11,514 nt of DNA. It comes from a bacterium (GTDB lineage Bacteria; Patescibacteriota; Patescibacteriia; UBA1558; S5-K13). The stretch spans positions 1 through 11,514 of the forward strand of contig JAIOTH010000136.1 of the NCBI GenBank assembly GCA_021106915.1, in the 5' to 3' direction. The notes under the pieces were generated by a model. That model was not told where the DNA came from, ran no database searches, and was given only the letters and a program-made list of their open reading frames with translations. This document shows positions 1-6,371 of this stretch, piece by piece. Position 1 is the first letter of the stretch. Every line of letters starts with the position of its first letter. Made by a program: the position numbers and the translations under genes.

Positions 1-849
1 AAAATTAAACATTTAATTATTGGAGAAATACTAGGAGGTTTAGCTACCACAGCTCATCAAATAGAAAACTATCCTAGCGAAGACGGAATTTCTGGCATAG
101 AATTAATGATGAAAATGCAAACTAGAGTAGAAAATTTTGGAACTAAAATTGAAATGGATAAAGTATTAAATATAGAAAAAAAAGATAAGATCTTTCATTT
201 AAAAACTCAAAATAATAAAGAATATACTACAAAAACTGTATTATTAGCTACTGGCACTAAACACAGAAAGTTAGGATTAAAAAATGAAGCAGATTTTGTC
301 GGTCGAGGAGTATCTTATTGTGCTACTTGCGACGCTATGTTTTATAAAGATAAAATAGTAGCTGTTCTAGGTGGATCAGACAGTGCCAATACTGCTTCAC
401 TGTATTTAGCTGACATTGCTCAAAAGGTTTACCAAATCTACCGAAAGGATGCTTTACGAGGAGAAGTAGCCTGGATAGATCAAATTAAAAATAATAATAA
501 AATTGAAGTGATTTATAATACTAATATTATTGAAATTAAGGGTGATGAAAAAATTAAAACAATTAAATTGGATACTTCTTATCAAGGAAAAGACGAATTA
601 GAAATAGATGGCTTATTTATTGAAATTGGCTCTGAGCCAGATTATGAATTATTAGTTAAATTAAATATTAAAACTAATGATCACGGATATATTGTTATTG
701 AAAAAGATCAATCTACTAATATTGATGGAATTTATGCTGCTGGAGATATTACTACTGGTTCAAATAATTTTAGACAAATTATTACTGCTTGTTCAGAAGG
801 AGCAATTGCTGCTGAATCAATCCATAAACATATAAAATTAAAAACTTAA
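1..849 (+). CDS. trxB: Thioredoxin reductase-like flavoprotein (TrxB), 5' end cut by window
   Basis: The reading frame is open from base 1, giving 282 residues; family members are about 305-320, so roughly 30 N-terminal residues, including the first FAD-binding GxGxxG loop, lie outside the window. The visible part holds the GGLATT..ENYP segment (FAD domain), the redox pair CATC (Cys107 and Cys110, bases 319-330), a pyridine-nucleotide loop GGSDSA (124-129), a YRKDALR segment (147-153) and the C-terminal FAD motif GIYAAGD followed by RQ. The family moves electrons from NAD(P)H through FAD to the cysteine pair and on to thioredoxin in the cytoplasm. Compared with E. coli TrxB, GxGxxA has become GxSxxA and HRR has become YRK, so cofactor preference may differ. 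The next gene starts 6 bases after the stop, suggesting cotranscription. Family assignment is firm; electron donor is open. Confidence 0.92.
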   Translation, partial: KIKHLIIGEILGGLATTAHQIENYPSEDGISGIELMMKMQTRVENFGTKIEMDKVLNIEKKDKIFHLKTQNNKEYTTKTVLLATGTKHRKLGLKNEADFVGRGVSYCATCDAMFYKDKIVAVLGGSDSANTASLYLADIAQKVYQIYRKDALRGEVAWIDQIKNNNKIEVIYNTNIIEIKGDEKIKTIKLDTSYQGKDELEIDGLFIEIGSEPDYELLVKLNIKTNDHGYIVIEKDQSTNIDGIYAAGDITTGSNNFRQIITACSEGAIAAESIHKHIKLKT

Positions 850-855
850 TTAAAT

Positions 856-1479
856 ATGAAACTTCTACTTACTTCCAGCGGAAAATTTATTACTGAAAAT
901 AATATTGATCAATATTTGCCCAAAAAACTTATTGACTGTCAGATTGCCTATATAACCACAGCTCTTAAAGATGTAAAAGATACTAATTATTCAAAAAATC
1001 TTCAAAAAAGAATGAGTGAACTAGGTTTTTCCTATACAAAGATTGATATTACCGGTAAAAACGAAAATGAGTTAAGAGACACGCTTGGCAGATATGATGT
1101 TATTATGGTTGAGGGTGGAAATGTCTTTTATTTATTAAAAATGGTTAGAGAAAGTGGTTTTGATAATGTAATTAAGGATTTGATCAATAAAGGTGTGGTT
1201 TATATTGGATCTAGTGCTGGCTCCTATATTGCTGGAGCATCGATTGTAACTGGAACTTGGTCAGACCGGGGTTATGATAGGTACGATATGAACTACAAAG
1301 CAATGAATATAGTTCCTTTCGTAATTAAAGCTCATTATACCTCAGATAAATACAATAATCTAAAAACAAAAATGAAAAAATTACAATATCCTGTTAAAAT
1401 TTTAACTGATCAACAAGCACTTTTAATTATTGATAATGAGATAAAATTAATTGGGGAAGGTAAAGAAATAAAACTATGA
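856..1479 (+). CDS. Peptidase S51 family protein (dipeptidase E-like / class I GATase-like fold)
   Basis: A 207-residue protein of about the length expected for peptidase E-type S51 enzymes (around 210-230). The nucleophile elbow is GSSAGS (residues 118-123) with Ser120 as probable catalytic serine, preceded by the family's EGGN segment (86-89, usually GGGN), and His160 in KAHYTSD is the candidate catalytic histidine. There is no signal peptide, so it should be cytoplasmic. Peptidase E itself cuts N-terminal Asp-X dipeptides; other S51 members are cyanophycinases or uncharacterised, so the substrate is not claimed. No Shine-Dalgarno sequence is visible before the ATG. Its TGA stop overlaps the next start codon by four bases (ATGA), implying translational coupling with the adenosine kinase. 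The in-frame TGA stop also argues against the TGA=Gly code of Gracilibacteria/Absconditabacteria. Confidence 0.85.
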   Translation: MKLLLTSSGKFITENNIDQYLPKKLIDCQIAYITTALKDVKDTNYSKNLQKRMSELGFSYTKIDITGKNENELRDTLGRYDVIMVEGGNVFYLLKMVRESGFDNVIKDLINKGVVYIGSSAGSYIAGASIVTGTWSDRGYDRYDMNYKAMNIVPFVIKAHYTSDKYNNLKTKMKKLQYPVKILTDQQALLIIDNEIKLIGEGKEIKL

Positions 1480-2417
1480 ATAATAAAAAAATTTTAGTTA
1501 CAGGCAGTATGGCTTACGATCGAATTATGAATTTTCCAGGATATTTTAAAGACAATATTATGCCCGATCAAATCCATAATCTTAATATTTCTTTCTTTGT
1601 AAATGAATTCAGAGAATCCTATGGTGGTACTGCGGGTAATATTGCTTACAATTTAGGATTGCTGCAAACAAATTTTACAACTTGGGTTAATGTTGGTGAT
1701 GATTTTAAAAATTATCAAAAATGGTTCTTAAAAAATAATATTGACATTTCCCAAATCAAAATTTTTGATGACCAAAAAACTGCTTTTGCCTATATTATTA
1801 CTGACCAAGCTGATAATCAAATTGCCAGTTTTTTTCCAGGAGCTATGATGGAGTCTATTAATCTTCAACCAATATCCTTAAAAAATGTTGCTCTAGCCAT
1901 AATTTCTGCTCAAAATCCAATAGATATGGTAGAATTACCTTTATTATTTAAAGAAAATGAAATTCCTTATATTTTTGATCCTGGACAACAAGTAACATCA
2001 TTGAATGGTGAACAATTAAAACAATCAATTAGAGGGTCTAAAATTCTAATTGGTAATGACTATGAGATTAAACTAATCCAAGAAAAAACTAAATGGACTC
2101 TGGAAAATCTACGAGAAGAAACTGAAATATTAATTATTACTTTAGGTGAAAAAGGATCTCAAATTTATACTAAAAACCAAAAATACGATATTAAGCCAGC
2201 TGAAGCAAAAAATTCTTCTGATCCTACTGGAGCTGGTGATGCTTATCGAGCTGGTTTAATTAAAGGTTTAATTGAAAAATGGCCCATGAAAAAAATAGGT
2301 AGATTTGCTGGATTAATTTCAGTTTATACTGTTGAAAAATATGGCACTCAAACTCATGAATTTACCTGGGCAGAACTAGAAAAAAGATATCAACAAAACT
2401 TTAAAGAAAAACTATAA
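1476..2417 (+). CDS. adoK: PfkB-family kinase, probable adenosine kinase
   Basis: A 313-residue ribokinase/PfkB-fold enzyme. The C-terminal PfkB signature DPTGAGDAYRAG (249-260) contains the catalytic base Asp255, and the N-terminal YGGTAGNIA (49-57) is the substrate-side glycine pair. The opening VTGSMAYDRIMNFPG, followed by NISFFV, and the ASFFPGAM stretch (117-124) resemble, from memory, the bacterial adenosine kinase of the Mycobacterium type (Rv2202c) more than ribokinase or fructokinase. The reaction is adenosine + ATP to AMP + ADP in the cytoplasm. The next gene is S-adenosylhomocysteine hydrolase, whose product is adenosine, which supports the substrate call. The start overlaps the previous stop by 4 bases, and a weak purine stretch (GAAGG) lies inside the upstream gene. 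Another nucleoside or sugar substrate remains possible. Confidence 0.82.
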   Translation: MNNKKILVTGSMAYDRIMNFPGYFKDNIMPDQIHNLNISFFVNEFRESYGGTAGNIAYNLGLLQTNFTTWVNVGDDFKNYQKWFLKNNIDISQIKIFDDQKTAFAYIITDQADNQIASFFPGAMMESINLQPISLKNVALAIISAQNPIDMVELPLLFKENEIPYIFDPGQQVTSLNGEQLKQSIRGSKILIGNDYEIKLIQEKTKWTLENLREETEILIITLGEKGSQIYTKNQKYDIKPAEAKNSSDPTGAGDAYRAGLIKGLIEKWPMKKIGRFAGLISVYTVEKYGTQTHEFTWAELEKRYQQNFKEKL

Positions 2418-2420
2418 TAA

Positions 2421-2439
2421 AGACGCATTGTATGTGTCT
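2421..2439 (+). other. Short hairpin between adenosine kinase and ahcY
   Basis: AGACGCAT and ATGTGTCT pair over eight positions (one G-T wobble) around a 3-base TGT loop. It fills almost half of the 42-base gap before ahcY. No T-run follows, so it does not look like a terminator. It may mark a processing point or slow readthrough between the genes, but no function can be shown. Confidence 0.45.
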
Positions 2440-2459
2440 CTAATACATAAAATAAAACT

Positions 2460-3722
2460 ATGCCAAACTATGACGTTACGAACCTAAAACTTGCTCCTGC
2501 AGGTAAAAAAAGAATTGAATGGGCTGATAATGATATGCCTGTTCTTAAAGAAATTAGAAAAAAATGGAAAAAGACTAAGCCTTTAAAAGGCATCAAAACA
2601 TCTTCCTGTATGCATGTCACTTGTGAAACTGCTAATTTAATGATTACTTTAAAAGCTGGTGGAGCTGATGTATTATTATGTGCTTCTAATCCTTTATCTA
2701 CTCAAGATGATGTAGCAGCTTCTTTAGTTAAAGATTATGGCATTAAGGTTTATGCTCGAAAAGGAGAAAATAAAAAAATATATTTTAAACATTTAGAATC
2801 AGCTATTAAACATCAACCAGAAATAACTATGGATGATGGAGCAGATTTATTATCTTTATTGCATACTAAATATCAGAAACAAGCTTTCAAAATAAAAGGT
2901 TCTATGGAAGAAACTACTACGGGTGTAATTAGATTAAAAGCTTTAGAGCAAGCTGGAAAATTAATGGTACCAATTATTGCTGTTAATGATGCCCGAACAA
3001 AAAATTTGTTCGACAATAGATATGGAACTGGACAATCAACTTTAGATGGAATCATCAGAGCTACTGATATTTTACTAGCTGGCAAAACTGTAGTTGTAGC
3101 TGGTTATGGTTGGTGTAGTCGAGGATTTGCTATGCGAGCTCGCGGAATGGGATCTAATGTTGTAGTGACAGAAGTGGATTCTATTAAAGCCTTAGAAGCA
3201 GCTATGGACGGTTTTAGAGTAATGAAAATGTCAGAGGCTGCTCCAATTGGAGACTTATTTTGCACTTTAACTGGTGATATTCACGTAGTTGATATTCATC
3301 ATTTTAAAAAGATGAAGGATGGAGCCATAGTTTGTAATTCTGGTCATTTTGACGTGGAATTAAATATTAAAGGTCTAAAGAAAATTGCTAAAAAAGTTCG
3401 AAAAGAAGTTCGAAACTTTACTGATGAATATACTTTAGCAAATGGTCGCCGAATATTTGTTTTGGCTGATGGTAGACTGATCAATTTAGCGGCTGCCGAA
3501 GGTCATCCAGCTTCTGTAATGGACATGAGCTTTTCTACTCAAGCTTTAGCCGCCGAAGATATTAATCGAAATTATAAAAAATTACAAAATAAAGTTTATT
3601 ATGTTTCCGAAAAAATAGAGGAGTGGATTGCCAAAGCCAAACTTAAATCTATGGGAATTACTATTGATACTTTAACTTCGGAACAAAAAAAATATTTAGC
3701 TTCTTGGGAAATAGGGACTTAA
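2460..3722 (+). CDS. ahcY: S-adenosylhomocysteine hydrolase (adenosylhomocysteinase)
   Basis: A 420-residue protein, close to the compact bacterial/archaeal form. Conserved blocks appear in order: APAGKKRIEWA (12-22), the substrate stretch MHVTCETANL (51-60), SMEETTTGVIRL (148-159), NDARTK (176-181), the NAD-binding loop GYGWCSRG (215-222), SGHFDVE (294-300) and AEGHP (346-350). The enzyme carries tightly bound NAD and reversibly splits S-adenosylhomocysteine into adenosine and homocysteine, relieving product inhibition of methyltransferases. The C-terminus ends SWEIGT and lacks the KPDHYRY-type tail of animal enzymes. The N-terminal start fits the family's usual beginning, although no Shine-Dalgarno sequence precedes the ATG. 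It lies 42 bases after the adenosine kinase, its functional partner, and is the last gene of the forward run before the terminator at 3860. Confidence 0.96.
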   Translation: MPNYDVTNLKLAPAGKKRIEWADNDMPVLKEIRKKWKKTKPLKGIKTSSCMHVTCETANLMITLKAGGADVLLCASNPLSTQDDVAASLVKDYGIKVYARKGENKKIYFKHLESAIKHQPEITMDDGADLLSLLHTKYQKQAFKIKGSMEETTTGVIRLKALEQAGKLMVPIIAVNDARTKNLFDNRYGTGQSTLDGIIRATDILLAGKTVVVAGYGWCSRGFAMRARGMGSNVVVTEVDSIKALEAAMDGFRVMKMSEAAPIGDLFCTLTGDIHVVDIHHFKKMKDGAIVCNSGHFDVELNIKGLKKIAKKVRKEVRNFTDEYTLANGRRIFVLADGRLINLAAAEGHPASVMDMSFSTQALAAEDINRNYKKLQNKVYYVSEKIEEWIAKAKLKSMGITIDTLTSEQKKYLASWEIGT

Positions 3723-3756
3723 TTAATTGGAAATAGTATAATTGATTAATAGGTTA

Positions 3757-3791
3757 ATTGAAACTTCTAATTTGAAATTTCAAATTTCTCA
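3757..3791 (+). repeat. Degenerate 7-base repeat array with embedded 18-bp palindrome
   Basis: Read in sevens the stretch is ATTGAAA, CTTCTAA, TTTGAAA, TTTCAAA, TTTCTCA, all near NTTNNAA. The perfect palindrome AATTTGAAATTTCAAATT occupies 3769-3786. The same 7-base pattern is much clearer at 6308-6363. It sits in the 183-base gap between ahcY and the convergent gene, which otherwise holds only the terminator. The sequence is very AT-rich, so chance similarity cannot be excluded. Confidence 0.4.
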
Positions 3792-3859
3792 ACTCATACT
3801 AAATAATACTATCTATTCTAACTGAATAATATATAGTGTTAAAAAATTTTGAATATTTA

Positions 3860-3902
3860 AAAAGGGAAGTTTTTCGAATTAAATTCGAAAAACTTCCCTT
3901 TT
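3860..3902. terminator. Bidirectional intrinsic terminator between convergent genes
   Basis: A perfect 20-bp stem (3860-3879 with 3883-3902) closes on a 3-base TAA loop. The arms end in A4 on the left and T4 on the right, so each strand reads a GGGAAG/CTTCCC stem followed by a T-run. It lies 137 bases after the ahcY stop and 3 bases after the stop codon of the minus-strand gene, so it can end transcription from both sides. Confidence 0.9.
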
Positions 3903-3905
3903 AAT

Positions 3906-4883
3906 TTATTCTTTATTGAATATCATACGAGAGATAGCTTTCGCTAAATTCCCTCCCATATTTCTTTCTTCTAAATCCAATAAAGCTCCTGCTAGATTAC
4001 TCTCATGTCCAAGTTGTTTAGAAACTTGAGCCTCCACTATTAATGCAAATCCTCTCCAGTCAATATCAGCATTGGAATTTAGATGAACTTTTTTGGACAT
4101 AATAATAATTTCTATAATAATTTCTTTGAAATCTTTACTATTATTAATGAGATGTATCATTTGAACTACTGTATTAGCAACTTCGAATGTATTTTTCAAA
4201 TTATCAGGTAAAAGATTTAAAAAATTTATTGATGATTCTGCTACGGGAGCACTATTAAAAATCCAATTATACCACGATAAATGACAAATAACATTTGCCT
4301 GCCATCTTAAGTCATCTTCTGATTCCGACCCTTCAAACATTTCTAACAATTTTGCTCCTATTTCATTTAATGATTTATAAACTGTGTCTAATTCTCCATA
4401 AATATTATGAAAAATTAAATGATTAATATTGGCAATAATCGCTGAAAATGATGAAATTAATTTTTCCTTTTCAGTTTCTGCTAAATCAGATGATTCTTGA
4501 TGACAAGACATGGCTTTTTCAAAATCACCATTAGCATGGTATACCAAAGCTGCATGATAATGCCATAAAGATAAAAGTCTTCGATAACGAGAATGTTCCT
4601 CTCCTAAAATATCAATACGTTCTCTAATATCATCGAGAACTTTTGATGCAAGTTCAGAGTCCCATTTGCCAGGTTGTCTGCGCCAGCCATTAATGGCTTC
4701 GATTAAAAGCCAAATTTTTACTACATCATCGGTGGTAAAAGTTCCCGCCAATAAACAGGTTTGAGCCCAAAGCAATGGCTCGTTCAATTCATACAAAAAT
4801 TTCTTTGCTATCAACCAATTTTTTGAATCGGTTGTGTTTGGAATTTCTGCTAATTTTTTAGCAATTGTGAAAATATCCTCCAT
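3906..4883 (-). CDS. Unrecognised all-helical protein, possibly TPR-like
   Basis: A 325-residue protein that I do not recognise. It appears almost wholly alpha-helical, with no signal peptide or convincing membrane span, and is rich in tryptophan and acidic residues. Residues 106-139 (SLWHYHAALVYHANGDFEKA and onwards) match the spacing of one tetratricopeptide repeat, with G119, F121 and A124 at typical places; other helices are too divergent to call. Such proteins usually act as protein-binding scaffolds, but no partner can be named. The gene stands alone between convergent and divergent neighbours, with its own consensus promoter (4949-4978), an AGGAGG ribosome site four bases before the ATG, and a strong terminator. 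These signals contrast with every other gene here and suggest good or specially controlled expression. The start codon is decided by the ribosome site. The coding call is firm; function is unknown. Confidence 0.85.
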   Translation of the reverse strand: MEDIFTIAKKLAEIPNTTDSKNWLIAKKFLYELNEPLLWAQTCLLAGTFTTDDVVKIWLLIEAINGWRRQPGKWDSELASKVLDDIRERIDILGEEHSRYRRLLSLWHYHAALVYHANGDFEKAMSCHQESSDLAETEKEKLISSFSAIIANINHLIFHNIYGELDTVYKSLNEIGAKLLEMFEGSESEDDLRWQANVICHLSWYNWIFNSAPVAESSINFLNLLPDNLKNTFEVANTVVQMIHLINNSKDFKEIIIEIIIMSKKVHLNSNADIDWRGFALIVEAQVSKQLGHESNLAGALLDLEERNMGGNLAKAISRMIFNKE

Positions 4884-4887
4884 CTTT

Positions 4888-4893
4888 CCTCCT
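4888..4893 (-). promoter_or_regulatory. Strong Shine-Dalgarno site of the helical-protein gene
   Basis: On the minus strand AGGAGG is followed by AAAG and then the ATG at 4883. It is a full anti-Shine-Dalgarno match and the only clear one in the window. Confidence 0.88.
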
Positions 4894-4900
4894 ACATTTT

Positions 4901-4936
4901 AAGGCTTCATTGATTTATAAGGGATTTCCCTGCCTT
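4901..4936 (-). promoter_or_regulatory. Foldable 5' leader of the helical-protein mRNA
   Basis: Within the predicted leader of about 58 bases, AAGGC (4932-4936, minus strand) can pair with GCCTT (4901-4905), closing a domain that also contains the small hairpin AGGG-AAAT-CCCT (4920-4931) stacked directly on the outer stem. The ribosome site begins just after the outer stem. This could be a regulatory leader or only an mRNA-stabilising fold; it matches no riboswitch class I know. Confidence 0.35.
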
Positions 4937-4948
4937 TTTTTATATTAA

Positions 4949-4978
4949 ATTATATACCTATATCTTAACTTTTGTCAA
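4949..4978 (-). promoter_or_regulatory. Consensus sigma70-type promoter for the helical-protein gene
   Basis: Reading the minus strand, a perfect TTGACA (4973-4978) is followed after 18 bases by a perfect TATAAT (4949-4954). Transcription would start near 4942, giving a leader of about 58 bases. Spacing is one base above the optimum. Confidence 0.85.
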
Positions 4979-5006
4979 TCAAGATAATCGTGAGTCTGTT
5001 TTTTTA

Positions 5007-5035
5007 TTTACCAAATCCCTAAATACTGCTAAAAT
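5007..5035 (+). promoter_or_regulatory. Probable promoter of the glycosyltransferase-Nudix gene
   Basis: TTTACC (4 of 6 matches to the -35 consensus, 5007-5012), 17 bases, then TAAAAT (5030-5035) preceded by TGC, which gives an extended -10. A start near 5042 would leave about 50 bases before the ATG at 5093. The minus-strand promoter at 4949-4978 is back to back with it. Confidence 0.5.
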
Positions 5036-5092
5036 AACTATATAAACTCATTTAATGAGCTAATTTTGATTTACTTATATAACTTATGACTT

Positions 5093-6319
5093 ATGACTAG
5101 AATAAACATTCTCGGTACTGAGATCAACAAAATAAATTATAAACAAACTCTATCTAAAATAGAGGAGTTTCTTAGTGATCAAAAACAACATTATATTGTC
5201 ACTCCTAACCCCGAAATAATACTAAAAGCTGGTCGAGATATTAATTATCGAGGAATTTTGAATAATGCTGATTTATCATTGCCGGACGGCTTTGGGTTAA
5301 TACTAGGCTCTTGGCTCTTAGGAGACCCGCTTTATCACCGAGTCACTGGTGTAGATTTAACTTATCAGATTGCTGAATTAGCTAATCAAAAAGGATATAA
5401 ATTATTCTTACTAGGTGGTCAAAATAACTCTACTCAGATAGCTAAAACAAAATTAGAGCTAAAATTTAAAAATATTAAAATTGTTGGCGTTGAAGAAGGA
5501 TTTAAAGATATTAAAAATATTTCTTCTACTGAGAACCAAAAAATTATTGAAAAAATTAAAAATAGTGAAGCAGACATTTTATTTGTGGCTTATGGAGCAC
5601 CTTTTCAAGAAAAATGGATCTATAAAAACTTACGAAAAATACCTAACATTAAATTAGCTATTGGTATTGGTGGCACTTTTGATTTTATCTCTGGCAAAAT
5701 AACTAGAGCTCCCAAACTAATGCGTAAAATAGGCTTAGAGTGGCTCTGGCGTTGGTTTTTAGAACCTCAACGAGCATCTAGAATATTTGATGCCACTATT
5801 AAATATTCTTATGATTTAGTAAAATGGAAAATGCATACTTTAAAACCTTTTAGAAAAAATGCTCTAGGAATTATAATTAATAACGAAAATAAATTATTAC
5901 TTTTTAACAGAAAAAAAGATCATAATCACTGGCAATTCCCTCAAGGAGGAATAGAAAAAAATGAGACACCAGAACAAGCCGTTCTCCGGGAATTAAAAGA
6001 AGAGACTGGATTAAAAAATTTAAAAATAATAGGAAAAATAGATGAAATATACAAATATTATTTTCCAATCCACTGGCCAGATTACGTTCCTCAAAATGTC
6101 ATCACTTATAACAATAAATGGTGTGGGCAAGAACAAATAATATTTTTTTTGAAACAAACTAAAAATGAAACCCCAAAACCAATAGATGAACATGAAGATC
6201 ATAAGTGGGTTAATAAAAATGAATTATTAGAAACTATCCATCCTATTAGAATTGCCCAGACTAAATTAATTTTAAAACACATTGATAAATACTTAATCAG
6301 TAACAAAGTTACAAGTTAA
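5093..6319 (+). CDS. Fusion: WecG/TagA/CpsF-family glycosyltransferase + RppH-like Nudix hydrolase
   Basis: A single 408-residue frame with two domains. Residues 1 to about 245 are a WecG/TagA/CpsF (GT26) glycosyltransferase: TPNPE (37-41), NADLSLPDG (58-66), RVTGVDL (83-89), VAYGAPFQEKWI (165-176) and GGTFDFISGKITRAP (193-207), ending in the EPQR block. This family adds an N-acetylmannosamine-type sugar to a lipid-linked intermediate at the inner membrane face. Residues about 256-402 are a Nudix hydrolase with a perfect box, G285-x5-E291-x7-R299-E300-L-x-E303-E304-x-G306, preceded by WQFPQGG and followed by GQEQIIFFL (345-353), features of the RppH/Ap4A-hydrolase group. No Shine-Dalgarno precedes the ATG; a second ATG at 5086 gives only four codons. 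Met247 (base 5831) could start a free Nudix domain, but no ribosome site supports it. The 3' end runs into the repeat array before gltX. Domain calls are firm; the functional link is unknown. Confidence 0.92.
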   Translation: MTRINILGTEINKINYKQTLSKIEEFLSDQKQHYIVTPNPEIILKAGRDINYRGILNNADLSLPDGFGLILGSWLLGDPLYHRVTGVDLTYQIAELANQKGYKLFLLGGQNNSTQIAKTKLELKFKNIKIVGVEEGFKDIKNISSTENQKIIEKIKNSEADILFVAYGAPFQEKWIYKNLRKIPNIKLAIGIGGTFDFISGKITRAPKLMRKIGLEWLWRWFLEPQRASRIFDATIKYSYDLVKWKMHTLKPFRKNALGIIINNENKLLLFNRKKDHNHWQFPQGGIEKNETPEQAVLRELKEETGLKNLKIIGKIDEIYKYYFPIHWPDYVPQNVITYNNKWCGQEQIIFFLKQTKNETPKPIDEHEDHKWVNKNELLETIHPIRIAQTKLILKHIDKYLISNKVTS

Positions 6320-6363
6320 AAATTACAAGTTCAATCTTGAAACTTTCAACTTTCAACTTTCAA
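6308..6363 (+). repeat. Eight-unit 7-base repeat array directly upstream of gltX
   Basis: Read in sevens: GTTACAA, GTTAAAA, ATTACAA, GTTCAAT, CTTGAAA, then CTTTCAA three times exactly, ending 8 bases before the gltX ATG. The consensus is NTTNCAA. The array begins inside the last codons of the upstream gene and covers its stop codon, so it fills the whole gap between the two genes. The exact triplet shows genuine periodicity; older units have drifted. Its role is unknown. Confidence 0.8.
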
Positions 6364-6371
6364 CTAATTTT

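Noticed and set aside
1477..1479. Possible use of TGA as glycine (code 25)
   Set aside because: TGA acts as a stop that overlaps the next start by four bases, and all other genes read full length under the standard code.
2418..2459. A possible SAH-sensing riboswitch before ahcY
   Set aside because: The gap is only 42 bases and holds one small hairpin; it is too short for the known SAH riboswitch fold.
5831..6319. Nudix domain as a separate gene starting at Met247
   Set aside because: The frame is continuous with the glycosyltransferase and no ribosome site precedes this ATG, so a fusion is simpler.
6341..6365. Three exact heptads as a CRISPR or minisatellite gene feature
   Set aside because: There are no spacers and the unit is only 7 bases; it is a simple tandem repeat array.
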